Below are positions 1 to 5,834 of a DNA stretch of 5,834 nt, piece after piece. Made by a program: the position numbers and the translations under genes. Each line of letters opens with the position of its first letter. Position 1 is the first letter of the stretch. The notes under the pieces were generated by a model, which worked only from the letters and a program-made list of their open reading frames with translations, did no database searches and was not told where the DNA came from. The stretch lies in the NCBI GenBank assembly GCA_050010255.1, contig JBEKLJ010000211.1, positions 1 through 5,834 of the forward strand, written 5' to 3'. The DNA comes from JBEKLJ01 sp050010255. Its GTDB lineage: Bacteria > Acidobacteriota > Terriglobia > Bryobacterales > Bryobacteraceae.

Positions 1-248
1 TCCAGCGGATTGTCCAGGCCAAGGACCGCGCCCGGCTGGAGGGCCGGCCGCTGCAGGACGGAGAAGCGACGCCGGCGTGCGCGCAATCCTGCCCGACTCA
101 GGCGATCGTGTTCGGCGATGCCAAGGATCCTAACAGCCGTGTAAGCCGGCTGCGCGCGCGGCCTGACGGAGCACGGGTCCTCGAAGAGGTGAACACGCGC
201 CCCGCAATCACTTACATCCCGCGCGGGCGCCGGAAGGCAGAAGCATGA
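1..248 (+). CDS. actB: ActB C-terminal end, Fe-S subunit of alternative complex III (partial)
   Basis: This is the 3' end of a gene that begins before the window; the reading frame starts at base 3 and ends with TGA at 246-248, leaving 81 visible residues. The piece carries a C-A-Q-S-C-P motif (bases 78-95) followed by TQAIVFGD, the last cysteines and the usual exit sequence of a bacterial ferredoxin-like 4Fe-4S fold. The DP-x-S-x-V segment and the LEEVNTRPAITYIP tail are typical of the C-terminus of ActB. In this family ActB is a periplasm-facing protein combining a molybdopterin-oxidoreductase-like domain (without cofactor) and an Fe-S domain with three 4Fe-4S and one 3Fe-4S clusters. It passes electrons from the quinol site in ActC towards the hemes. 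Only the final part is visible, so the domain order upstream is inferred. The stop overlaps the actC start (ATGA), which supports the assignment. A generic NrfC/PsrB-type Fe-S protein is the main alternative. Confidence 0.87.
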   Translation, partial: QRIVQAKDRARLEGRPLQDGEATPACAQSCPTQAIVFGDAKDPNSRVSRLRARPDGARVLEEVNTRPAITYIPRGRRKAEA

Positions 249-1591
249 GCGCCGAGACGCAGCCTGGCCCGGTGTCGCTCAACTACGTGCGCATCGACCG
301 CGACCTGGTGCGCACTCTGCAGCCGGCGCGCGGCCTCTACTACGGCGTTCTGGCGGCGCTCCTGGCTGTGGCCGGATGGGGCGCGTACGCCTGGAGCGTC
401 CAGCTTCGGCGCGGCCTCGGCATCGCCGGCATCAACTGGCCGGTCGGCTGGGCCTGCTACATCACCCTGTTTGTCTATTGGGTCGGAATCGCGCACTCCG
501 GCACGCTGATTTCGGCGGTGCTGTTCCTGTTCCGCGTCCGCTGGCGCGCCCCCATCTACCGCACCGCGGAAGCCGTCACCGTGTTCGCCGTGCTCACCGC
601 CGGCTTGTTCCCGCTGATTCACCTCGGCCGCACCTGGGTCGCCTACTGGCTCATGCCGTATCCGCAAATGGGCGGGCTGTTGCCGAACTTCCGGTCGCCG
701 CTGATTTGGGATGTCTTCGCAGTGTCCACGTATCTCGCGGTCAGCGCGATCTTCTTCTTCACCGGAATGGTGCCGGACCTCGCCATCGTGCGGGACCGCA
801 GCATCGGCTGGCGCCAGAAGTTCTACGGGTTTCTCGCCCAAGGCTGGCAGGGGACGAACCGGCAGTGGCACCACTACGCGGCGGCCTACGTGTTCCTGGC
901 CGGCCTCGCCACGCCCCTGGTAATCTCCGTCCACAGCATCGTCTCGTGGGACTTCGCCATGTCGGTCCTGCCGGGCTGGCACACGGCGATCTTCCCGCCC
1001 TATTTCGTCGCCGGCGCGATCCATTCCGGCCTCGCCATGGTGATGCTCATCGTGATCCCGATGCGGCGGATCTTCAGGCTCCACGCGTTCCTGACGGCGG
1101 AACACCTGGCGAGCATGGCGAAGATGATGATTCTGACCGGCCTGCTGCTCGGCTATGCCTATTGCGTCGAGTTCTTCATGGCTTGGTACAGCGACAATCC
1201 CTATGAACGCGACCTGTTCTTCTACCGCGCATTCGGCGATTACGCGTGGGCGCTGTGGCTGCTCGTCGCCTGCAACGTGCTGGCGCCCGCGCTGTTCTTC
1301 TTCCGCCGCGTGCGCTACGGCGTACCGTGGCTGGTCGCTATCAGCCTGTTCGTGAACATCGGCATGTTCTACGAGCGGTTCGTGATCATCGTCACCTCGC
1401 TCGGCCGCAGCTACGACCCCTATTCCTGGGGCCTGTACGCGCCGCGCTGGCCCGAGATCTCGATCCTGTTTGGAAGCGTGGCATGGTTCTTCCTGCTGTT
1501 CCTGCTGTTCGCGAAAATGTTCCCCGTGGTTTCGATGTGGGAGATCAAGGAGCAGATGCCGTTGCCCAAGAAGGAGGCCGCACAGGCATGA
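245..1591 (+). CDS. actC: ActC, NrfD/PsrC-type quinone-interacting membrane subunit of alternative complex III
   Basis: This 448-residue integral membrane protein belongs to the NrfD/PsrC (polysulfide reductase NrfD) family, and its length is normal for ActC. I count ten hydrophobic segments, roughly at residues 31-51, 67-97, 110-136, 155-178, 210-232, 251-272, 294-315, 333-354, 362-386 and 405-427. ActC-like stretches include FPLIHLGRTWVAYW (122-135), LPNFRSPLIWDVFAVSTY (146-163), GWHTAIFPPYFVAGAIHSG (244-262), the WYSDNPYER stretch (314-322) and NIGMFYERF (371-379). In characterised ACIII, ActC holds the quinol-oxidation site and hands electrons to the Fe-S clusters of ActB; several buried acidic and His residues are thought to form proton paths. 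The start at 245 overlaps the actB stop by four bases and has a GGAAGG ribosome site at 232-237, seven bases upstream. The gene then overlaps actD by four bases. The neighbours actB, actD, actE and actF separate it from other NrfD-family complexes such as Psr, Nrf or Qrc. Confidence 0.95.
   Translation: MSAETQPGPVSLNYVRIDRDLVRTLQPARGLYYGVLAALLAVAGWGAYAWSVQLRRGLGIAGINWPVGWACYITLFVYWVGIAHSGTLISAVLFLFRVRWRAPIYRTAEAVTVFAVLTAGLFPLIHLGRTWVAYWLMPYPQMGGLLPNFRSPLIWDVFAVSTYLAVSAIFFFTGMVPDLAIVRDRSIGWRQKFYGFLAQGWQGTNRQWHHYAAAYVFLAGLATPLVISVHSIVSWDFAMSVLPGWHTAIFPPYFVAGAIHSGLAMVMLIVIPMRRIFRLHAFLTAEHLASMAKMMILTGLLLGYAYCVEFFMAWYSDNPYERDLFFYRAFGDYAWALWLLVACNVLAPALFFFRRVRYGVPWLVAISLFVNIGMFYERFVIIVTSLGRSYDPYSWGLYAPRWPEISILFGSVAWFFLLFLLFAKMFPVVSMWEIKEQMPLPKKEAAQA
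1571..1577 (+). promoter_or_regulatory. Ribosome binding site of actD
   Basis: AAGGAGG is a strong Shine-Dalgarno match lying inside the end of actC, ten bases before the ATG at 1588. It fixes the actD start at this ATG, which overlaps the actC stop codon as ATGA. The frame is open far upstream (back to at least 1246), so this site is what separates the true start from the out-of-frame extension through actC. Confidence 0.75.
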
Positions 1592-2112
1592 GGCGCCAAA
1601 CGCAGAACGCTCACGGCGCCATCGGGTTCTTTGCCGCCGTGACGGACCTGGTCGCGGCGGTGCGGCAGGCTGAGGCGGAGCACTGGGGCGAGCTGCGGAC
1701 GATTTCGCCCATTCCGCTGCCCGAGGTGAATGCCCTGCTCGATCCCCGCCCCAGCCCGGTCCGCCGTTTCACTCTGGCCGGCGGATTTCTGGGGTTCCTG
1801 ATCGGATGGGCGCTCACCATCGGCTCGGCGGAGCACTATCCGATCATCGTCGGGGGCAAGCCGCTGCTATCGCTAACGCCGTTCGGAGTCGTCGTCTATG
1901 TCTGCACGATTCTCTTCGGAGCGCTCTTCACCATCGTGGGTATGCTGCTCAACGCGCGCCTCCCGAAAATCCAGGTCGGCCGCGGATGCGATCCCCGGCT
2001 CACCGGGAACCGCTTCGGACTTCAGGTAATCTGCTCGCCAGCCGATTTCCCGAGGATCGAGCGGATGCTCCTCGAACTGGGCGCCGAGGAGGTGAAGTAT
2101 GCCGAGGTGTAG
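1588..2112 (+). CDS. actD: ActD, DUF3341 membrane subunit of alternative complex III
   Basis: The product is 174 residues, the usual size for ActD (DUF3341). It has a soluble N-terminal domain (about residues 8-58), a helical hairpin of two membrane segments (about 62-80 and 97-121), and a soluble C-terminal domain. Family hallmarks are AIGFFAAVTDLVAAV at 11-25, SPIPLPEV at 40-47, a GGKPLLS linker between the helices (89-95), LPKIQ after helix two, and DPRLTGNRFGLQV (135-147) leading into FPRIERMLLELGAEEV. ActD has no cofactor; in known structures it packs beside ActC in the membrane, and its precise job is not settled. The start is set by the AAGGAGG site and the ATGA overlap with actC. The gene's end overlaps actE by 14 bases. 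One oddity is the second helix, which lacks the acidic residue I would expect from remembered family members (see findings). Confidence 0.92.
   Translation: MRRQTQNAHGAIGFFAAVTDLVAAVRQAEAEHWGELRTISPIPLPEVNALLDPRPSPVRRFTLAGGFLGFLIGWALTIGSAEHYPIIVGGKPLLSLTPFGVVVYVCTILFGALFTIVGMLLNARLPKIQVGRGCDPRLTGNRFGLQVICSPADFPRIERMLLELGAEEVKYAEV
2086..2095 (+). promoter_or_regulatory. Ribosome binding site of actE
   Basis: GAGGAGGTGA lies within the last codons of actD. Nine of its bases (AGGAGGTGA, 2087-2095) match the 16S anti-Shine-Dalgarno end without a gap, and the AGGAGG core is six bases before the ATG at 2099. The TGA at 2093-2095 is in frame with actE, so translation cannot start further upstream and 2099 is the first possible start. 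This is the strongest ribosome site in the operon. Confidence 0.8.
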
Positions 2113-2605
2113 CGCCGGCGTGCTCGCGCTCGCGGCCATGGCCGCGCTCTCCTGCTCGCAATACCCGGCCGGCGGGCCCGCGCGGCTGCACAACGACATG
2201 GTTGACCAGCCCTCCTTTCGCGCGCAGGAAGACCCGCGGCTATTGCCGCCGGGGGCGATTCCGGCGCGCGGTTGGGAGATGCCGCTGACGCTCAAAGCGG
2301 CGCAGCGCGACCTGCGCAACCCGGTGCCTGCAACCGCATCCTCGCTCGCCTATGGGGGGAGACTGTTTGACATTTATTGCGCGCCCTGTCACGGCGTCTC
2401 CGGCCGGGGCGACGGCCCGGTGGCCGCGAAGATCGTCAAACCCGCGGACCTGACGGCGCCGAAGTACATTTCCGCCCGGGACGGGTTCTTCTATTACGTG
2501 ATGCGCTATGGGAGCGGGCTGATGCCGGCCGCCTACGAAAGCGTGTCGGCGGACGAGCGCTGGTTTGTGATCCACCACATCCGCGCGTTGCAGGTGCGCC
2601 CATGA
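2099..2605 (+). CDS. actE: ActE, mono-heme cytochrome c subunit of alternative complex III
   Basis: This 168-residue exported cytochrome c carries one heme-binding motif, CAPCH at residues 94-98. The probable axial methionine is M142 in YGSGLMPAAY. The N-terminus is a short signal peptide (hydrophobic about 7-18) ending at ALSC, with C19 as the likely lipidated cysteine; ActE in known complexes is a lipoprotein. After it comes an extended segment (HNDMVDQPSFRAQEDPR, then PPGAIPARG) that is typical of ActE and wraps along the complex, and then the class-I cytochrome fold. In ACIII, ActE is one of the heme carriers on the periplasmic side and can deliver electrons to a soluble carrier or directly to a terminal oxidase. 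The start overlaps actD by 14 bases and the stop overlaps actF by four. The lipobox is imperfect (Ala at -3), so lipidation is likely rather than certain. A general cytochrome c of the cbb3 type is unlikely given the neighbours. Confidence 0.92.
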   Translation: MPRCSAGVLALAAMAALSCSQYPAGGPARLHNDMVDQPSFRAQEDPRLLPPGAIPARGWEMPLTLKAAQRDLRNPVPATASSLAYGGRLFDIYCAPCHGVSGRGDGPVAAKIVKPADLTAPKYISARDGFFYYVMRYGSGLMPAAYESVSADERWFVIHHIRALQVRP

Positions 2606-3816
2606 CCGGGAACCGCTCCTCCGCCTACCCGGCGCGCTGGACGCGGGTCTGCCAGGCGCTCCTGGCGGTCGGCGCCGCCGCCTTCCTCTTCGCGCTGGCT
2701 TCCGGCCAGGCGCAGCGGGCGTGGCAGGCCTACCTGCTCAATTTCGTCCTGTGGACCGGCATCGCCCAGTGCGGGGTCGTATTCGCCGCCGCGTACCAGA
2801 TGACCAACGCCGGATGGAGCGACGCCCTGCGGCGCATGGGCGAGAGCCTCGCATTCTTCTTGCCCGTCTCCCTGGCGCTCTTCCTCGTAATGATGGCGTT
2901 CGGCGCGCCGAGCATCTTCCCCTGGGCTCGCCAGCCCTATCCCGGCCGTGAAATCTGGCTCACCGTGCCCTTCGTGGCCGCGCGCGATTTCGCGATCCTG
3001 GCCGCTGTCTCGGCGCTCAGCTTCGCCTATGTGTACTACTCGGAACGCCGCGCCGTCTCCGCGGCTGTCGCGGTCGGCAGGCTGCCGCGCTCGAAATGGA
3101 TCGACCGCTGGATCGCCGGGGCCGGGGACCCGACAGTCTCCGAACGGCGCACGCGCACGCTCGCTCCCGCGCTGCTGATCGCCTTCGGGCTCGGGTATTC
3201 CCTCATCGGCTTCGATTTGGTGATGTCGCTCGAACCCGCCTGGGCGAACACGCTGTTCGGGTGGTATTTCTACGTCGGAGCGTTCTACTCGTTGCTGGCC
3301 GTGCTGGCCATTGCCGGCTTCGTGTTTCGCAAGCACTGGAACCTGGAGCATCACCTCGGACCGGACCAGACTCATGACCTGGGCCGCCTGCTGCTGGGCA
3401 TCTGCCTGCTGACCGGCGGCTTCTTCTGGGCGCAATGGCTGGTGTTCTGGTACGGAAACCTGCCCGAAGAAGTCGGGCACGTCATCCCCCGCTTCTACCA
3501 GATGCCGTTCGCCCCCTTCGGTTGGGTTTCGGCCTATGGCGCTTTCCTCGTTCCCATGGTTTTCCTGCTGAGCAAAGCGCTGAAGCGCCGGCCGGTCCGG
3601 CTGATGTGGGTTGCCGTATGGATCCTGGCGATGCTGTGGCTCGAGCGGTATGTCTGGATTGTGCCGTCCAGCGGGCGTGCCGATCATGCGCCGCTGCTCG
3701 TCGAAATGCTGGTCACCGCCGGCTTCCTGGGAGGTTTTGTATGGGGTTGGATCAGCCATAACCGTCGCCTGCCGATCGCCGCGATAGCCGCCTTGCCGGG
3801 CCCGAGGACGCACTGA
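2602..3816 (+). CDS. actF: ActF, NrfD-like ten-helix membrane subunit of alternative complex III
   Basis: The frame is open upstream of 2602, but the ATG at 2602 overlaps the actE stop (ATGA), has AGGTG at 2592-2596, and gives the usual ActF size of 404 residues. I count ten hydrophobic segments, about 17-35, 43-65, 84-104, 124-146, 187-208, 219-241, 260-284, 308-325, 334-352 and 366-386. ActF-like signatures are the FDLVMSLEPAWANTLFGWYF block (204-223), HDLGRLL (258-264), the FWYGNLPEE stretch (282-290), and LERYVWIVPS near 347-356. ActF resembles ActC in fold but is not thought to bind quinone at a conserved site; a role in proton transfer or in contact with the oxidase has been proposed for the family. 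The gene ends at TGA 3814-3816, overlapping the next gene by one base, so it is translated with it. The stretch between helices 4 and 5 (residues 147-186) is a charged, arginine-rich loop. Confidence 0.93.
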   Translation: MTGNRSSAYPARWTRVCQALLAVGAAAFLFALASGQAQRAWQAYLLNFVLWTGIAQCGVVFAAAYQMTNAGWSDALRRMGESLAFFLPVSLALFLVMMAFGAPSIFPWARQPYPGREIWLTVPFVAARDFAILAAVSALSFAYVYYSERRAVSAAVAVGRLPRSKWIDRWIAGAGDPTVSERRTRTLAPALLIAFGLGYSLIGFDLVMSLEPAWANTLFGWYFYVGAFYSLLAVLAIAGFVFRKHWNLEHHLGPDQTHDLGRLLLGICLLTGGFFWAQWLVFWYGNLPEEVGHVIPRFYQMPFAPFGWVSAYGAFLVPMVFLLSKALKRRPVRLMWVAVWILAMLWLERYVWIVPSSGRADHAPLLVEMLVTAGFLGGFVWGWISHNRRLPIAAIAALPGPRTH

Positions 3817-4466
3817 TGGATGTCGGCCTGCTGATCGCGATGGGACTCGCCGGGAGCCTCCACTGCGCTGGGATGTGCGGCGGCTTGTCGGTCCTGGTCA
3901 CCGGAGCGGGGCCGCGGTTGCGGAACTTCCTCGCCTATGCGGCGGGGAAGACCGTCACCTACGTGTTCCTCGGGGCGCTCGCCGGCGCATCCGGCCAGGC
4001 GATTCTGAAAGCCGCGCCGCTCGGGTCTCGCTTTCTCGCGCTCGCCGCCGCCGTGCTGCTGCTGTTCGCCGCGGCGGAATCCGCTGGAGTGGTGCGCTAC
4101 GGCGGCGCCGGGCTGGACTGGCTGCGGGGTCTGGCCGGCGGCATTTCGCGGTTCGCCGCCGAGTCCGGCGCCGCGGGCAGGATCTTACTCGGCGCGGCCA
4201 ACGGCCTTCTGCCTTGCCCGCTGGTCTACGGTTTCGTCGCGCTCGCCGCGGCGACCGGATCTCCCCTCGGCGGCGCCTTCACGATGTCGGTACTCGGGGT
4301 CACTTCGGCCATCCCACTGGCCGTCTGTGCCGCGGGCGGAACCAGCATCCGCCACCGACTGGGCGCGTACTCGCGCTATGCGATCGCGGCACTCATGCTC
4401 ACCATGGCGGTCCTGCTCGCCCAGCGCGGGTTGTCCGCGCCTGGTGCGGGCTGCCACGCGCACTGA
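3816..4466 (+). CDS. TauE/SafE-family (DsbD_2/UreH-like) membrane protein at the end of the act operon
   Basis: This 216-residue protein has about six hydrophobic helices (near 4-29, 37-60, 70-90, 122-145, 153-175 and 187-204). It carries the two marks of the small 'sulfite exporter TauE/SafE' or DsbD_2 group: GSLHCAGMCGG at residues 13-23 (H16, C17, C21) and NGLLPCPLVYG at 129-139 (C134). Paired half-repeats with a cysteine in each resemble the CcdA/DsbD electron-transport fold. The family name is only historical; members near oxidase genes are suspected of metal (copper) or redox handling for heme-copper oxidase or cytochrome assembly, but I know of no proven reaction for this one. The C-terminus ends in GCHAH (212-216), a short Cys/His tail that could bind a metal. 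The start at 3816 overlaps the actF stop by one base (TGATG) and has GAGGA at 3804-3808, so it is co-translated with the complex. A role in ACIII or partner oxidase maturation is inference from position. Confidence 0.8.
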   Translation: MDVGLLIAMGLAGSLHCAGMCGGLSVLVTGAGPRLRNFLAYAAGKTVTYVFLGALAGASGQAILKAAPLGSRFLALAAAVLLLFAAAESAGVVRYGGAGLDWLRGLAGGISRFAAESGAAGRILLGAANGLLPCPLVYGFVALAAATGSPLGGAFTMSVLGVTSAIPLAVCAAGGTSIRHRLGAYSRYAIAALMLTMAVLLAQRGLSAPGAGCHAH

Positions 4467-4498
4467 ACCGGCGCCTGAGAATCCCTCGCCCGATCTCC
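4467..4498. other. Convergent intergenic gap
   Basis: This 32-base spacer separates the stop codons of two converging genes and is the only non-coding DNA in the window. I see only weak inverted matches (GGCG at 4470-4473 with CGCC at 4487-4490; GAGA at 4477-4480 with TCTC at 4494-4497) and no T-run, so there is no convincing intrinsic terminator for either strand. Confidence 0.7.
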
Positions 4499-5834
4499 TT
4501 ACAGCTTTTGAAGCTTGGCGCCGCCGGCGGCCCGCCGTCGGGAGAGCACGAGCAGCACGCCGATGGCCGCCATTCCCGCGAGGCTCAGCGCGGCCCCCCA
4601 TCCGAAGTAGTTTGGCCGGAATTCAAGCCTGATCTCGCGCTCGCCCGCTGGAACCAGCAGGCCCAGGAAGGCGTGGTCCGCCCGCATCACCTTCAGCTCC
4701 GAACCGCCAGAGGTCGCATGCCATCCGGGATAGTACGGCACCGCGATGCGGAGCATTGATTCAGAGGCCGTTCGGCAATGGATGCGGAGCGTTTGCTCGT
4801 CGTGGCCGACAATGCGGGCTTGGCCTGTGGCGTCCTGGCGCAACGGAATCGGAGGGCCGAGCACCACGGCTGATTCGGGCGGCCGGATGGAGGCGAGCAG
4901 CCGCCGGGAATCGTCCCAGGTCTGGGCGAAAAAGACCTCCCGGGGGAAGTAGGCCCGAGGCAGGACGACCGGGTAGGTGTCCAGGCTGCCGGTGGTGCGG
5001 TTCAGCTTGCGACTGACGTTGAGCCCGTCCACAAGCTTGCCGCCGGAACTGGCGGCCCCGCGATACTCGGAGTATCCACGCAGCTCGAGCGGGTTATAGC
5101 CGTAAGTGGCCTCGAGCCTGACGTCCAGCGGACCATTCATGGGGCCGAGCGCCGTCAGCGCGTCGGGAGCCAGGAAGCGTGTCAGTGGCGGCTGTGTTGC
5201 GGCGACCTGTGCAAGTACGGCTTCGTTCCGCCCGTACAGTTCCTCAAAGCTGCTGCGGGCGTACGCCAGGCGGTTTGCGGAAGAGTTCCAGTAGTAGAGG
5301 TCGGCGAACAGGACGAATAGGAGGGCCGCCATCAACACGCGGTTCCCCCAGCGCGAGCGAATCGCCTCGATCCCCGCGCCGGCCAGCAGGGCCATCCCGA
5401 GCGCCGCAACAAACCAGTCGTGCACGGGAGCGCGAACGCTTCGGAACCCTGGGAGCAGGCCGGCTACGCGGTAGAGCCCCGCCCCCGGCCCCAGCGCGTA
5501 CCAGAGAGCCAAGCCCAACAAGACGGCCGCGAGCACGCGCACGCGCCGGTCCTTGAGGCCGAGCGCCGCCAGGGGGACGAGCAGAATCCCGGCGTAGAAG
5601 TAGTACTGCGTGGCGTCTCCGGGGCCTGTGTAGGCGCCCTCGACCGCGCCGAACAAGTTCGGATAGACGAGTGTGCCGAGCGCGCGCGGATCGAGTGCCC
5701 CGTCGCGGCTGGCTGAGGTGTCCACGCGCGCGCGGATCGATTCAGCGGTCAACTCCAGGCCCGGCAGGATGACGATCGCGGCAACCAGGCTCGCGATGAG
5801 AGCCGCCACGGCGAACGAGACGATGGCGGGCCGC
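4499..5834 (-). CDS. YfhO-family polytopic membrane protein, C-terminal half (partial)
   Basis: The frame runs from TAA at 4499-4501 leftmost to the right edge of the window without a stop, giving 444 residues. A GTG at 5809 is an internal codon, not a convincing start, because the frame stays open and hydrophobic up to the edge (RPAIVSFAVAALIASLV). YfhO proteins are usually 700-900 residues, so about the last half is visible. It begins in a membrane helix followed by LPGLELTAESIRAR, which is typical of the family. More helices lie near residues 78-94, 100-120, 144-162 and 170-185. A long extracytoplasmic region follows, with VPYYPGWHA, the family's C-terminal beta-domain mark, and then a last helix (about 410-432) and a basic tail. 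Family members resemble GT-C type glycosyltransferases; in some Firmicutes YfhO proteins are needed to add sugars to lipoteichoic acid. In a Gram-negative host the acceptor is unknown. It converges on the act operon and shows no link to respiration. Confidence 0.85.
   Translation of the reverse strand, partial: RPAIVSFAVAALIASLVAAIVILPGLELTAESIRARVDTSASRDGALDPRALGTLVYPNLFGAVEGAYTGPGDATQYYFYAGILLVPLAALGLKDRRVRVLAAVLLGLALWYALGPGAGLYRVAGLLPGFRSVRAPVHDWFVAALGMALLAGAGIEAIRSRWGNRVLMAALLFVLFADLYYWNSSANRLAYARSSFEELYGRNEAVLAQVAATQPPLTRFLAPDALTALGPMNGPLDVRLEATYGYNPLELRGYSEYRGAASSGGKLVDGLNVSRKLNRTTGSLDTYPVVLPRAYFPREVFFAQTWDDSRRLLASIRPPESAVVLGPPIPLRQDATGQARIVGHDEQTLRIHCRTASESMLRIAVPYYPGWHATSGGSELKVMRADHAFLGLLVPAGEREIRLEFRPNYFGWGAALSLAGMAAIGVLLVLSRRRAAGGAKLQKL

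Noticed and set aside
212..1105. Open frame of 297 codons on the - strand opposite actC
   Set aside because: Low-complexity, charged translation with no motif, fully covered by the well-supported actC.
1246..1587. N-terminal extension of actD through actC to an ATG at 1246
   Set aside because: The extension lies out of frame inside actC, is Arg/Ala-rich without motifs, and the AAGGAGG site plus normal family length fix the start at 1588.
2533..3813. Long open frame of 426 codons on the - strand opposite actF
   Set aside because: Its translation is rich in Arg, Gly, Glu, Asp, Gln and His with no recognisable fold. It mirrors the codon pattern of actF, which is a clear family member, so it is a high-GC antisense artefact.
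4503..4515. Small hairpin AGCTT-TTG-AAGCT near the end of the YfhO-like gene
   Set aside because: A five-base AT-containing stem with a three-base loop and no T-run on either strand; it lies inside the coding sequence and is too weak to call a terminator.
3875..4759. Open frame of 294 codons on the + strand spanning the SafE-like gene, the gap and the end of the YfhO-like gene
   Set aside because: Arg-rich translation without motifs that crosses two supported genes; it only reflects absence of stops in GC-rich DNA.
5807..5809. GTG as a possible start of the YfhO-like gene
   Set aside because: The frame stays open and hydrophobic to the window edge, and YfhO proteins are about twice the visible length, so the gene is simply cut by the window.

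Overview
This GC-rich window is almost entirely coding. It carries the distal part of an alternative complex III (ACIII, act) operon on the + strand, and then a convergent membrane-protein gene on the - strand. ACIII is a quinol:electron-acceptor oxidoreductase that replaces the cytochrome bc1 complex in many bacteria. The high GC, the act operon and a YfhO-type membrane protein next to it fit an acidobacterium (Solibacter/Bryobacter-like). That placement is an inference from gene content and protein style; Gemmatimonadota, Planctomycetota or a deltaproteobacterial-type lineage cannot be excluded.

Layout: 1-248 is the C-terminal end of ActB (last part of the Fe-S domain). It is followed by actC (245-1591, NrfD/PsrC-type quinone-site subunit), actD (1588-2112, DUF3341 two-helix subunit), actE (2099-2605, mono-heme cytochrome c) and actF (2602-3816, second NrfD-like 10-helix subunit). 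A small TauE/SafE (DsbD_2/UreH-like) membrane protein follows at 3816-4466. Every junction from actB to this last gene overlaps by 1 to 14 bases, so the six reading frames form one translationally coupled unit. After a 32-base gap the - strand holds the C-terminal half of a YfhO-family polytopic membrane protein (4499 to beyond 5834).

How the genes work together: ActC (and possibly ActF) sits in the membrane and ActC handles quinol oxidation. Electrons can pass to the Fe-S clusters of ActB and to the c-type hemes, including that of ActE, and then to a terminal oxidase. ActD and ActF complete the membrane part. Cytochrome oxidase (cox) genes often follow actF, but none is present here. The last operon member is a Cys/His-bearing TauE/SafE protein of a family often found near heme-copper oxidase assembly genes, which suggests, without proving, a role in metal or redox maturation of the respiratory chain. 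The YfhO-like gene is convergent and probably unrelated to respiration.

I found no RNA gene, mobile element, CRISPR array or clear terminator. No clearly undescribed system is visible; the best points for a second look are the coupled TauE/SafE gene in place of the oxidase genes, the overlap chain, and a possible loss of a conserved acidic residue in ActD.
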